Counted from the stretch's first letter, positions 32,410 to 43,194 are shown. The stretch is DNA of 64,000 bases from Antilocapra americana (GCA_007570785.1 ML664173.1:13859933-13923932); one strand, 5' to 3'. Notes: generated by a model from the sequence alone, not told the origin. Numbers and translations: made by a program.

Positions 32410-33652
32410 GATACCCGCCCCCAAATATGTCTACCAGTGTATGCTCCCGGTGACAGCTCTCAGACTGATGCTTCGCCACCCCCCAAACTGTTGCGGCAGC
32501 CCCCACAACCACAGCGGCAGGCTTACCCTAGTCCATTGCGGGCTGTGCCCATGGCATGGGCTGGTGACTCTGACTGTCCATGTACCAGTCTCTAGTTCTG
32601 TGACTGTGCGCAGTCTCTTGACTGTCCTCAATCTCCAGAGTCTCCTCAGTTTCTTATGTACCAAATTAAGACATTTAACTCTAGTCTGGATCTGAGAGAA
32701 TCTCAGCTTCTCTTTCAGTCTTGGAGTTAGATCTATGATGGAGGGAGTACACCCTGGGAGGGGCAGCTTTGCATAAAATGACCTTAAAACAGAGGGAGAT
32801 GATGGGCCTACCCTGCATGCTGGAAGAATATGGCCAGTGGGCCGTGTTTGGATGATGCTAAGAGCCAACAAAACTACTGTGGTCAGAAGAGAGCTACCCA
32901 TGGCAGAAACAGGCCTGAGAATAGAGAAAGAAAAGAATGCAGAGCAACGGGGGAGTGTTTAATCTAGGGAACAGGAGGCTGAGTGTGGCTGGTGACTATT
33001 TCCTGGACAGACAGACTCTGGAATGGGAGGGGACAAGGGCCTGTTAGGTTCCACATGACCCCCCAGGGTTGGCAGGTTTGGGCACAAAATGAGAAAGAAT
33101 CTCTTAAGAAATGTAAAGCTATTTCAGTGACACTTTACCAAAAGGTGAAGAGGATATTTGGGGCCCACCAGGTCCCTTGCTGAGCTGACCTAGCCTCAGG
33201 CGGCTCGCCTCCCTCCCTGCCACTCTTCAACCTTAAAACCAAAACTGTTCTCTGCCACCACCACCACCGAAACTGCTCTCACTATCAACACATCCCTCCG
33301 ACTCACGACTCACGGAAGCTTTGCTGGCCTCATCTTCCTGCCCCTGCAGCAGCAGGCCACACCCGGACCACATCCCTCCCCGGGAAGCATCAGTTTCCTC
33401 CAACCCACCCTGAGCTGTCCACCCCACCTCCTGCCGCTCCCTCGCTGGTCCTTTGCTGTCATCCTCCTGTAGTGACTTCTCTACTGTAAACCTTCACTGC
33501 TGCTCACATTGCACCTCACCATCACGTGTGGGTGGCAATGCCAGTCTAGAACTCTGCCCCTATTCAGGGGCACAGAGCAAGTAGCCAAAGGCTCAGTGTC
33601 CCAAAGGCATGTAAAATTCAACTTGTCCAGAAGGACTTTGTCATCCACCCCC
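32410..33652. other. Unassigned sequence, includes a minus-strand open frame
   Basis: No repeat recognised. A minus-strand frame of 156 codons runs from an ATG at 32901 to 32431. It starts with a hydrophobic stretch like a signal peptide and has an AG acceptor with a polypyrimidine tract just upstream. I do not recognise the protein, and the later part of the frame reads as arbitrary, so it is not called a gene (see findings). 33245-33275 is rich in CCA triplets. Confidence 0.4.
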
Positions 33653-34089
33653 TCAGTCCGACTCTCTGCGACCTCATGGACTGCAGCACGCCAGGCCTCC
33701 CGGTCCATCACCAACTCCCAGTGTTTACTCAAACTCACGTCCATAGAGTCGGTGATGCCATCCAACCATCTCATCCTCTGTCATCCCCTTCTCCTCCTGC
33801 CTTCAATCTTTCCCAGCATCAGGGTCTTTTCCAGTGAGTTGGTCCTTCACATCAGGTGGCCAAAGTATTGGCATTTCAGCTTCAACATCAGAACTTCCAA
33901 TGAATATTCAGGACTGATATCCTTTAGGATGGACCAGTTGGATCTCCTTGCAGTCCAGGGGACTCTCAAGAGTCTTCTCCAACACCACAGTTCAAAACCA
34001 TCAATTCTTCAGCGCTCAACTTTCTTTATATTCCAACTCTCACATCCATATATGACTACTGGAAAAACCATAGCTTTGACTAGACGGAC
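33653..34089 (-). mobile_element. Bov-B LINE, 3' part, antisense
   Basis: tccgactctctgcgacctca, tccatagagtcggtgatgcc, tttcccagcatcagggtctt, caaagtattggcatttcagc and agagtcttctccaacaccac are antisense Bov-B. An imperfect flanking repeat (ctttgtcatccacccc at 33636-33651, ctttgtctccacccc at 34090-34104) suggests the insertion site. The 216-codon plus frame across it is an artefact. Confidence 0.93.
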
Positions 34090-34319
34090 CTTTGTCTCCA
34101 CCCCTTACCCTGCCAGCCACCTCTTCCTCCCTAAGGGAACAGAGAGGACCACCATTTAAGTAAGAACTCTGGGTTACCCCTGCCTGCTTCCTTTTCCTAA
34201 CCTCTGTATCTAATAAATTCTGCCTTCTCAGTGTCTCTCAGGTCGATCCACTTCCTCCCATTGCAACTACCACCTCCTGACTCACCTCTCAGTATACAGT
34301 CTTGTCCTCTAAGCCATTG

Positions 34320-34850
34320 ATGCGGTTATATCCCTGTGACTTAAGACCTTCCCAGGGCTCCCCATCACCCTCAGGACAGAATCCAAATGGCTTAGCAGGC
34401 TTTCAAGGTTCTTTTAGACCTCCCTCCTTCCTGCCTTTGGGGACCCCAGTTCCTCACACTGCTCCCCTCTTGGTGGGCTCCAGTCAGCCTCACCAAAGAT
34501 GGTACCACTCATAGGCAGCTCCTTTGGCTTGGAATTACGCCTCTCTTTCTTCCTCTGGCTAACAGCCATTTCCAAGGCCTTCAGGCCTCAGTGCAGACCT
34601 CTCCCCCTCCAGGAAGCCCTCCCTGGCTGCCCCAGGACGGCTTAGCTGTCCCCTCTCCATGGCCTCCCTAGCACGATGGATCAAGCCTCAGAGGCTTTGT
34701 GCACTGTTTCTAATAGCTTGATTGTGTCTCTGTGTCATCAGGCTTCTAGAAGCTGGGTGTGTCGAACCTTGCTGGGGTCCCTAGCATTGATCACTTAAAG
34801 CCTGGGACAGAATGCGTTGGATAAATATTTGTGGACCGACGTTGAATCAA
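34320..34850 (-). repeat. LINE L2 3' end, antisense
   Basis: cccatcaccctcaggacaga, ccaaatggcttagcaggctt, tccaggaagccctccctggc, then gatcacttaaagcctgggac, ending ggataaatatttgtggac, are antisense L2 in the right order over 500 bp. Confidence 0.75.
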
Positions 34851-35526
34851 ATACCTGACTAATTGGGTGCAGCTCAGGGCTTCAGCAGTGGCCCCCACGT
34901 TGAGAAAACGGCCAGGGCGCCAGGGTTAAGAAGCGGATGGAGAGTGAGAGCGACTAGAAAGTGAAAGTAAAGCTGAGCAGGGGAGGAAAGCACCCCAGAG
35001 GGTGCAGACTGGGGAGGAGGGGCCGGCCAAGAGTTCATTCAACCCAGTCTAGCGAGGGAGTCGGAGGCTTGTGCGGGGGTGGCGCTGTGGGCGGGGGAAG
35101 CAAGCGAAATGAAACAGAGAGAAAAATGTGTTTTGTAATTAGTCATTGCCCCCTGGGGTGATGCTGGGAGTTTTCACCGGAGGTGGGTAGACCAGATTTG
35201 CAAAATGACAAACAGGGGCTAACCACCAGCTGGGGCCACAGTGGGGCTTCCGGCCCTGGTGGCAGAAGTCAAGCTTTCTAGTTTTTTCTCTGTCCCGCCC
35301 CACTATGTTCAAGATTCTGCCAAATTATGGAAACGGGAGGGGAAGGCATATGAGCAAAGGCTTTCCCAGGGGCCAAACCTGTGTTTCCTGACTTCCACGG
35401 AGGCTGGCCTAGGCCTCTCTGCAGGTTCTTATGATGAGGAATGGGACAGGTTGGTGCTCCCCACTGGGAAGGCTCTGAAATGACCTTGTATCCAAAGACC
35501 TTGATTAAATTGCCCAGTGGAGGTTC
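34851..35526. other. Unassigned sequence, modestly CpG-rich at 34900-35110
   Basis: Unique DNA with several CpGs (near 34910, 35010-35110) and an IRF-type motif (34957). No gene supported. Confidence 0.45.
34957..34968 (+). promoter_or_regulatory. IRF/ISRE-type motif
   Basis: GAAAGTGAAAGT has two GAAA half sites with 2-bp spacing, the IRF-family pattern. Confidence 0.3.
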
Positions 35527-35672
35527 TTCAGCTCAGTTCTGTTGCTCAATCATATCCAACTCTTTGCGACCCTGTGGACTGCAGCACACCAAGCCTCCCT
35601 ATCACCAACTCCTGGAGCTTGCTCAAACTCACATCCATCAGGTCAGTGATGCAATCCAACCATCTCATCCTC
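35527..35672 (-). mobile_element. Bov-B LINE, 3' terminal fragment, antisense
   Basis: ctcagttctgttgctcaatc, tttgcgaccctgtggactgc and aactcacatccatcaggtca, ending at caaccatctcatcctctg. A near-repeat tggaggttctt / tggtggttctt on either side may be its target-site duplication. Confidence 0.88.
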
Positions 35673-36051
35673 TGAAAGGCAAAATGGTGGTTCTTGGGAA
35701 ACAGGAAAACATTCCAGAGGTGGAGATTCTGGGTAAACGCCCCAGCCCTCCCCTCCTGCTGAGGAAAGCAGTGAGAATGAGCATGGCGAAGTGTAAAGGG
35801 GAAGCCTCCTTCTGTGCTTAGGAAAGTGGGGATCAACTGCTCCCCCACAGACCCTCCTGGGGAGGCTGGAACCAAATGTCAGGACAGAGAGACCCCTGCC
35901 CCTCATATAGAAAAAGGGCACCCTGTGAGATTCACGCCTTTATATCCAGAGCCAAGGCTTCCAGACTTTTAAAACCAACATCCTCAGTGAGAAATGCATT
36001 TCACATGAGTGTTTACATACCCTGAAACAAGCTGTAGGAAACTATAGGTAA
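35673..36051. other. Unassigned sequence
   Basis: Unique DNA. No feature. Confidence 0.4.
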
Positions 36052-36246
36052 ATGTTAGTCGCTCAGTTATATCCAACTCTTTGCGACCCCATGAACTACA
36101 GCCCACCAGGCTCCTCTGTCCATGGGATTCTTCTCCAGGCAAGAATACTGGAATGGGTTGCCATTTCCTCCTCCAAGGGGATCTTCCAGACCCAGGGATG
36201 GAACCCACGTCTCCTGTATTGCAGGTAGAGTCTTTACCATCTGATC
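36052..36246 (-). mobile_element. Bov-tA SINE
   Basis: Antisense copy: ttagtcgctcagttatatcc, ggcaagaatactggaatggg, cccagggatggaacccacgt, ending tctttaccatctgatcc. Its extreme head (the gctcag-ccaccagggaa part) is missing. Confidence 0.93.
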
Positions 36247-37505
36247 CACTTTTCTTTTTATCATATGTAACCCAAGCTCATATTTTTCCTTTCTATTTCT
36301 TTAAAAAAAAAATTCTGGGTGGAATCCACTGAACTGATTTCTTGTTCCACTAGTGGGTCTCAGCCCAGTTGCTCTGGGGATGTCAGGTCTTCACTCTGCA
36401 GGGTCTTCAACCCTTGATAACTGGAATTTGGGCCCAAGTTTCTGCTGAGTTCCTTTGTCCATGTTCTACTTAATAATACACCTTCCACCAGATCTATAGT
36501 CCTTGAAGTCACCACTTTCATCAAGGTACACATCTGTTCCTCTGATCCCAGGACCTTCAGGATAGGCAGGGAGCTGTGTTACTGGCAGATTATCCGAGAC
36601 AAGGATAACAGAGGAAGCCCACCAAGTTTAAATTGGGTGGTCGGGTGGGGGTGGGGGGTGGGCTGCTCTGAGTTGCAAAATTATTGCAAAAATAAAATAC
36701 TTAAGCAACTGTAAGGGGTTGGCTAATGAAATTACACACCAGGAAACCTAGAGGTAGGTGGTTCCAGAGTTGGTTAAGCGATCACGTGGCTTTTTTGTTA
36801 TTTTGCCTCTGGTTGTCATCTGCCAACCTTTGGAAATGTCTCTCCTTACCTTAGTCTCTGAGACTGCTATGTGAAAGGGGCTTTGTGGGTGGCAGGAGAG
36901 GGGAAGGGTGGGGCCTAGGTTTCAGCTGGCTGGGTGAGTGAGTGAGTCACTGGGTGGCTGGGCCCCTTCAGCCCCATGTAAGGACAGGCTGCAGCCGCCC
37001 ACTGCCCGCCTGAACTGTGTCTGGACAGAAATGGACACGTCTGCTTTGCAGAAGGCCCCACCTCATGCTGGGATAAGGCCAGAGATGCTTATCATCGCTT
37101 TTCTCCCCACAGTCACAGGCCCCCAAAGCGGAAATGACTCCTAGCCTCACCTAGAAATCCAGGCCTGAGCTGAGAAGAGAACTGGTGTCCTGTCTCCAGT
37201 GTGGTACTAGATTTGCTGGAGCAAGAAGGGCCAATCAGGAGAGAGAGAAGCTCTCGGGTGCCCCTTTCTCCTTTAGGCTTGTTTCTAAGTCCCATATCCA
37301 GGCAACCAGAGGCCTGGTGCTATCTCCTTCTGCCCACGCGGCCCACTGTCTGCTGATTTCTCCAGGAGAGGCAGAGGTAGGGCTGGGGCAGAGCGTGGTG
37401 GCCGTGGGATGTCTGGAGGTATCTAGGCCTTTGGTAGCATCTGATGGTATTGACTTAGCTACCTGGAGGTCCAGTAGCCTTTGGGACTGTGTGTGAGCTG
37501 GGAGT
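36247..37505. other. Unassigned sequence
   Basis: No gene. 36637-36662 is a G-run cluster. 36930-36950 holds GTGA tandem units with a TGAGTCAC (AP-1-type) motif. 36770-36860 is unique and neutral in composition. Confidence 0.45.
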
Positions 37506-37541
37506 GAGGAATCTTAGCCACTGGACCACCAGGGAAGTCCC
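37506..37541 (-). mobile_element. CHR-1-type SINE, 5' head only, antisense
   Basis: atcttagccactggaccacc followed by agggaagtccc is the antisense tRNA-like head. The body is missing. Confidence 0.8.
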
Positions 37542-37687
37542 AAGGAAGTCTACTTTTAACAAAGGAGAGCAGGAATTTGCTGGCCCTGGGAGGAATTTGC
37601 TATAGGAGTTGGCGCTAGGGAGAGTGTGGTGCCAGCGTATGTGGGAGCCTGTGGGTGTGGAGGGAGGGCCTTCTGAGGTGTAAGCTG

Positions 37688-37694
<7 letters not shown>

Positions 37695-37766
<72 letters not shown>
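37695..37766 (+). repeat. (TG)n followed by (CG)n
   Basis: About 62 bp of uninterrupted TG then CGCGCGCG (37757-37764). Alternating purine-pyrimidine over 70 bp. Confidence 0.98.
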
Positions 37767-37834
37767 CAGGAAAAGGGCAGATGGTGTAGACATCCAGGAC
37801 TGGGAACTGGAATGCCAGGGTTCTTTCTGCCACG

Positions 37835-37985
37835 TGTCAGCCCTGTGATCTTGGAACTTAACCTCCTAGAGTCTCAGTTTTCCTAGCTGCAAAATGGGGG
37901 TGCTAGGAATCTCCTTCACAGGGTTGTTAAGAAGATCTAGACAAATGGATATGAGGGTGCTCCCAGGAACACAGCAGGAGGGCTC
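37835..37985 (+). repeat. MIR SINE, 3' half
   Basis: agtctcagttttcctagctg, gcaaaatgggggtgctagga, cttcacagggttgttaagaa and cccaggaacacagcaggag follow MIR order. Confidence 0.8.
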
Positions 37986-38284
37986 CTCTGGGGGGCGGGG
38001 TGAGGGAGGAGTTCTGCTCCTCCCCTTGGGCCCTCTCTGGAGCTGGGGTGTCAGGTAGCACTCAGTCTGGGGAAGATGAGGGCAGGGCAGCTCCAGACTC
38101 CTGGCCCTCAGTTTCCTCCCTCACTCCCTTGAGTGCCCCAGGCAGTGCTAAATCAGGTCACCACTTGTGTTTCCTCGCTTCAGCTGTCATGCACACGGCT
38201 CCTGCCCAGCTCCCAATCCAGGTCACCATCTCCCACGCCCCTCCCTTCCCCAGTGGCCAAGGAGATGGCCTCACAGTGCTTTTG

Positions 38285-38403
38285 TTCTTGAGTGCTTGCT
38301 CTTCATTAGACCCTGGCTGTGTGCCTGACACTGGGCCAATTACTTTAGGAAGAAATAGCAGCTACCCTTTGCAGCATGCGATCTGCCAGGCTCCATCATG
38401 AAC
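38285..38403 (+). repeat. MIR SINE, left part (split)
   Basis: tgtgtgcctgacactgggcc and aattactttaggaagaaata are MIR core-like. The element continues at 38626 beyond a Bov-tA insertion. Confidence 0.65.
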
Positions 38404-38404
38404 T

Positions 38405-38622
38405 GGGCTTCCCTGGTGGCTCAGACGGCAAGGAATTGCAGAAAAGGCCCACAATTCCAGAGACCCAGGTTTCATCCCTGGGTTGGGAAGATCCTCTGGA
38501 AAAGGGCATGGCAACCCACTCCAGTATTCTTGCCTGGAGAATTCCATGGACAGAGGAGCCTGGTGAGCTACACAGTTCATGGGGTTGCAAAGAGTCAGTA
38601 ACTGAGCGACTAACACTTTCAC
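38405..38622 (+). mobile_element. Bov-tA SINE inserted in a MIR
   Basis: Full-length sense copy from gcttccctggtggctcagac to aacactttcactt. The short repeat ATCATGA occurs at both ends (38396-38402 and 38629-38635), consistent with a target-site duplication. Confidence 0.95.
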
Positions 38623-38625
38623 TTT

Positions 38626-38790
38626 TATCATGAGGTTATCTCTTTTAGGGAGATATGATCACTTCTGCTGTATGAGTGAGGAGATGGAGGCTCAGAAAAG
38701 GTATGGATCTCAATCAAGGTCAAGTGACAGAGCCAAGCCTGAAACTGAGATCTGTCTGATTCCAGGGCTCGTGTTTTTAATCCCTGAGGT
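38626..38790 (+). repeat. MIR SINE, right part (split)
   Basis: tgaggagatggaggctcaga, aaggtcaagtgacagagcca and agcctgaaactgagatctgt continue the MIR 3' half. Confidence 0.7.
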
Positions 38791-38952
38791 CCTGTGTTTA
38801 GAGGACAGAGGACAGAGGGTGAAGGTGGGAGATGGGGCTGCAGGCACCAAGGGAGGTCAGGTAAGGGTCATTGTGGGAGTCAAGGTGCGGTCTGGTGGGA
38901 GGATGCTGGGCCTGAAGGAAAGAGGAGGGGAAAGGCCTGCAGTGTGATAGGG

Positions 38953-39035
38953 AAGTCCACACACTCACCTAGACACCCAGACACACACGCACAGGGCAGA
39001 GTCCCACACACCCCCACAGACACCTACAAGGACCT
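38953..39035 (+). repeat. Degenerate CA-rich tract
   Basis: Many acacac words with interruptions, left of a Bov-tA. Probably a decayed microsatellite. Confidence 0.75.
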
Positions 39036-39235
39036 CAGCACAGGTGGTGCTAGTGGTAAAGAGCCTGCCTGCAATATAGGAGATGTAAGAGACACTGGTT
39101 AGATCCCTGGGTCGAGAAGATCCCCTGGAGGAGGAAATGGCAACCCACTCCAGTATTCTTGCCTGGAGAATGCCATGGACAGAGGAGACTGCGGACTACA
39201 CTCCATGGAGTTGAAGAGTCAGACATGACTGAGGA
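39036..39235 (+). mobile_element. Bov-tA SINE within a CA-rich tract
   Basis: Sense copy with the variant head aggtggtgctagtggtaaag, then actccagtattcttgcctgg and agtcagacatgactgaggac. The head with an added 'gtggtgctag' is a known SINE subtype in ruminants. Other copies here (57323, 53220) carry its antisense. Confidence 0.93.
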
Positions 39236-39390
39236 CACATGCACGCAACAAGACACACACACACCTAGAAGACGCACACAGACCCAGAGGTGCACGCGCA
39301 CATTGAAGCACCTCAGTGACATCCACAGATCCAGTAACACGCAGACTCACACACACAGGCAGAGAGACACAGACTCCCACATGCACACAC
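39236..39390 (+). repeat. Degenerate CA-rich tract
   Basis: CA words with CG and GA interruptions, right of the Bov-tA, which suggests the SINE landed in or seeded a CA-rich repeat. Confidence 0.75.
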
Positions 39391-39469
39391 GTCCTGGAGA
39401 AAAGGGAAGGAGCAGCCAGGGCCACCTCATTTCCCAGCCTCCTCCTCTAAGGTGAAAGGAAAGCCTTCC

Positions 39470-39690
39470 CTAGAAACGCTGAGTCAGCAGCGGGTGACAA
39501 ATGAGCCCGGGGCAGTGGGTTCGGCGGGAGCACTTAGCATTCGGACTGCGTCGTGCCAGTGCCAGCCCTAGCGGGCGAGGGGGCGGGGAACGCTGGCTGC
39601 CCAAAGAGGGGGAGGCCCCAGGGAGGAAGTGACTCACTTTGACTTTGCAAACACTGGACCTGCCGATCAAGGTCAAGCAGCAGGACTGCC
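39470..39690 (+). promoter_or_regulatory. Candidate regulatory element, CpG-rich with MARE/AP-1/nuclear receptor motifs
   Basis: Unique DNA with about a dozen CpGs between 39475 and 39600. Motifs: the perfect palindrome GCTGAGTCAGC (39478-39488, MAF/NRF2/BACH type), TGACTCA (39630-39636, AP-1), GCAAACA (FOX type, near 39647) and TCAAGGTCA (39667-39675, ERR/NR5A type). The density is suggestive. Function is inferred, not shown. Confidence 0.4.
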
Positions 39691-39984
39691 AGCCGGCTTC
39701 CTGCAGGGAGGAGGAGTAGGCCCAACTAGTGGGGGTGGGGGGCCCTGGATGCAGGTGGGGAGGCAGACAGGGGCCTGGCCCTTCCCCCTGTGGCGGGGCT
39801 CTACAACAGAGGACGGGAAGGTGGACAGGGGAGACCCCTGAGTGCTGAAATTCGGCTCAGGAATGGCCAGGGCTGGCTGGGGGAAGGGGGATTGATCCTT
39901 GGGTCCTTTTCCAGTCTCTAACACTCCCCCACCCCCCAACCCTCGCACAGTGCAATCTACTGCAAGGGCACATCACAGCAGCCT

Positions 39985-40140
39985 CAGTGGCCACAGCCGC
40001 CCCTGGCCGTGCCATCCTGGCCTCTTGCCCCCTGAGATCTGGCCCTGCTATGCCCCAGTGAGGTCTTTTCAAGATGTCGCTCACATGAGTTCCTCCAACA
40101 GCTTCCCACTGCACTGAGAATCAACGCAAGCCCTGGTAAG
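39985..40140 (-). repeat. LINE L2-like, antisense
   Basis: ccctgagatctggccctgct, cttcccactgcactgagaat and caacgcaagccctggtaagg resemble the antisense L2 wording. Moderately eroded. Confidence 0.5.
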
Positions 40141-40474
40141 GAGCGTCTTCCAATTGGGCCGTTCTTGACGGTGAAATGAAATTTCACTATTAAAAAAACA
40201 CCGGACAACGTGTGTGAATAGGGGTTGTTCCCGGCAGGCAGCCCTGCTTTGGGCTCAGAGACTTTGTCCCCGCCCCCATCTTTGCCCGGCTGCCCCAGCC
40301 TCAGGGTAAATGTCTGTCGCCTCCTCAGACAGACGACTGTCCCTTACCATCTTGCTGCCAGTCATGCACGCACTTCCTCTGCTTTATTTCTGGATTTATC
40401 TTTTTGTTCGTCCGTTTACTCCTTTCTTGTCTGCCTACTCCTCCCTCCATAAAAGCTCCATATAGATACAGATG
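40141..40474. other. Unassigned sequence
   Basis: Unique DNA, no recognised feature. Confidence 0.4.
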
Positions 40475-40678
40475 GCTTCCCATAATGCTCAGTGGTAAAG
40501 AACCTGCCTGCCCATGGAGGAGACACAAGACACAGGGGTTCGATCCCTGGATCAGGAAGATCCCCTGGAGGAGGGCATGGCAACCCACTCCAGTATTCTG
40601 GCCTGGAGAATTCCAGGGACTGTATAGGCCACCGGGTTGCAAAGAGTTGGACACGACTGAGCGACTTCCACTTTCAGA
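40475..40678 (+). mobile_element. Bov-tA SINE
   Basis: Sense copy: cttcccataatgctcagtgg, ggttcgatccctggatcagg, actccagtattctggcctgg, ending ggacacgactgagcgacttc. Confidence 0.95.
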
Positions 40679-40954
40679 AAATAGGAATGAATACACTTTC
40701 TATTCTGTGTTATTGATGACTCTGAGTCCCCCACTTCCCAGATGTCACTTCCTCTCTTGAGACACACTTGGCCTGCCTGGGAATCCAGAAGTGGAGAATT
40801 CTTTTCTGTAAGGAGCCTCTGGGAGGTGCCAATCCCGTTTCCACTCCAGGTCCTGCCAGACCACAAGCCTCAGTTTCCTCCAAGGCCGACAGGGACTGAA
40901 TAGGGCTCCCTGTTCAGAGGCCGACCATTGGTTACAGTGAGGTCAGTCCATCAT

Positions 40955-41270
40955 TTCAGTTGCTCAGTCATGTCCGACTCTTTGCGACCCCATGGACAGC
41001 AGCACGCCAGGCCTTCCTGTCTATCACCAACTCCCAGACTCAAACTCATGTCCATTGAGTCGGTGATGCCATCCAACCATCTCATCCTCTGTCGTCCCCT
41101 TCTCCTCCTGCCTTCGATCTTTCCCAGTATCAGGATCTTTTCCAATGAGTCAGTTCTTCGCATCAGGTGGCCAAAGTATTGGAGTTTCAGCTTCAGCATC
41201 GGTCCTTCCAAAGTATATTCAGGACTGATTTCCTTTGGGATGGATGGGTTGGAGCTCCTTGCCGTCCAGA
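40955..41270 (-). mobile_element. Bov-B LINE, 3' part, antisense
   Basis: cagttgctcagtcatgtccg, tccattgagtcggtgatgcc, caaagtattggagtttcagc, ending attcaggactgatttccttt and a short continuation. The 3' end starts the block and the 5' side is truncated, as expected. Confidence 0.95.
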
Positions 41271-42164
41271 AATGAGACAAAGTGTTCGTGCCCTGGCAGT
41301 GTGGCTGCAGTGTCACGTCGGAGCCTAGAGGACGTTTCCCGCTTCTGACTTGTCAACTCCTGTCTTCTCCATCCCCCCTGCCCCAGAGTGTGGGTCCAGT
41401 AAGATAAGGGTCACAACGGGGCTTTGGAAAGGATTCCTGTCAGAGGAGGCGTGTAAGGGAGTATCCTTAGTGGAAATTTACTCTCAGGGGTACACTCGAG
41501 GCATAGGGAGCTGCTGAGTCCTCTTTCTCCCCCAGGGCAGTCTTTCTGATCCCCTAGCCCTTCCTCCATCTCCACCAGCTGGTCCTGTGGCCCTGGCCTA
41601 GCCCTTCCTGCTTTGGTGGGTGGAGAAAATAGAAAGTGAAAGCGGCCCTGGGGAGGAGGTGACCCCTGGGAGCACGCAGCCTGCCAGCTACCCCAGTAAG
41701 GGAGGGCAGCTCCTGGCCCCTAGGCCCTCTGCCCTGGGGGACCTGCACAGCTCTCAGCCTGGCCCGGGCCTGGGGCGCCTTCCTGCGGCAGCCTCGGGTG
41801 AAGCAGGATGACTGAGCAGTGAGAGGGTGGCCTGAGGCCACTGCTCAGAGTCTTTTGTCCTGACTCAACCTCCTGCGTGGGTGAGAGGAGGGGAGGCCCT
41901 GGCAGCAGGGGGTTGTCCCGTGGGGTGAGTCAGGAGCCAGAGTGGCAGGCTCGGTATCGGGTCAGGTCAGGATGCTGTCTCAGCCCAGGCGGCTCTCTGC
42001 AGGGGCCCCCAGCAGGGCTTCAAAAGGGAGGCCTGAGGTGCGGGTGGAGGCAGAGGAAAGTGAAAGCAATGAGACAATAGTTGCCACCAACTTCCAGCCA
42101 ACCACAAGCTGGCCCGGCCCCGCACCAACCCAGGTGCCTGGAAATAACACCTGGGCCACTGGCC
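41271..42164. other. Unassigned GC-rich unique sequence
   Basis: No repeat recognised. Holds the IRF/AP-1 motif cluster listed separately. No credible coding frame. Confidence 0.45.
41632..42067 (+). promoter_or_regulatory. Candidate IRF/AP-1 regulatory cluster
   Basis: The same 12-mer GAAAGTGAAAGC occurs at 41632-41643 and 42056-42067 (IRF/ISRE type), with AP-1 sites TGACTCA at 41861-41867 and TGAGTCA at 41926-41932 between them. Unique sequence. The combination is typical of immune-cell enhancers but is unproven here. Confidence 0.35.
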
Positions 42165-42530
42165 CATCCTCATTCATCTGTTTGTTCGAGAAAAAACTGT
42201 GAGTTTCTCTGTGCACAAGACACTGTTCTAGACACAGGGGGCAAACTGTGGAAACAGAGTTGTAAAAAGATCCCTGCCTTCATGGAGCTTACATTCTAGT
42301 GGAGGGGAAAACATTTTTCTCTGGTCAACAACCAGAGAAAAATAGTACAGTAAGTAAAATATTAATATAGTAAAGTAAAATAACTGAAACAGTGCATAAG
42401 CTGGTGATAGATGCTGGAGAAAAATAAAGAAGGGAAAGAGGAAAGGGGTGCTGAGGTGGGGACAGGTTTGTAATTTTAAGTGGAGAGGGTACCTTAATGA
42501 GAAGGGGACACTGATTCTGATTTAGTGTCT
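42165..42530 (+). repeat. LINE L2 3' end
   Basis: tgcacaagacactgttctag, ttcatggagcttacattcta and gtggaggggaaaacattttt are L2, followed by a diverged tail (gctggtgatagatgctggag). Confidence 0.85.
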
Positions 42531-43194
42531 CTTTAATTGTGTGAAAAATCAAGGATACACATATGATTATTATCATCCCCCTGAAGGCCCAGGAAATCAA
42601 ACCCAAGGACGAGTCCAAGGTCAAATGTCTGGGAGGTGGAAGAGCTACAATTTGAGCTGAGGCTGTGTCTGTGTCTGTAGCCACCATGTGCTCTTGGGCA
42701 GACAGACAAAGAGAGGACAGAATGGAAGGGAAGAGGGAAATAAGGCTGTATGGGGGCCTCGCAATGGTGGCCATCTGTTTTCCAAACTGAAAATCAGGAC
42801 ACAATCTGAAAAGATTTTCCTGTTGCTCGTAATGAGAGTGGCTGCCTGGGAGAGGTGGTTTGGATGCTGGCCTGAATGGTGGGATTTCTGAGACATTCCA
42901 GTGGCTTGTGGGGCCCACGAGGCAGTCCAGGGGTAGGGCATTGCCATGGCAACCCCAGCCTAGCCTGGAGGCCAAGAGCCTGGTGTGGGGCCACATGGCA
43001 GAGAAGCCACACTGGGCAAGGACCCGAGACTCTGCAGGCCCAGGGGCAGCCAACACCGAGGAGACAGAGGAAAATGGGGAGGAGTATGGCCCACAGCCCA
43101 TGTTCTGGGCCAGCTGGGAGGATGGGCTGGCAGGTTCCAGAAAGCCCCCGGCAGGCATCTGAGAGGCCTGTGGGGCAAGAACCTAGGCTTTCCT
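42531..43194. other. Unassigned sequence
   Basis: Unique DNA. The 277-codon minus frame 42325-43158 enters the L2 and is rejected. Contains an X-box-like palindrome at 42940. Confidence 0.45.
42940..42953 (+). promoter_or_regulatory. RFX X-box-like palindrome
   Basis: ATTGCCATGGCAAC. The core TTGCCATGGCAA is a perfect 12-bp palindrome and the right half fits the X-box consensus exactly. Confidence 0.4.

Noticed and set aside
33509..34159. 216-codon plus-strand open frame
   Set aside because: It is the antisense of a Bov-B 3' end.
42325..43158. 277-codon minus-strand open frame
   Set aside because: The C-terminal third is antisense L2. The rest has no recognisable protein similarity.
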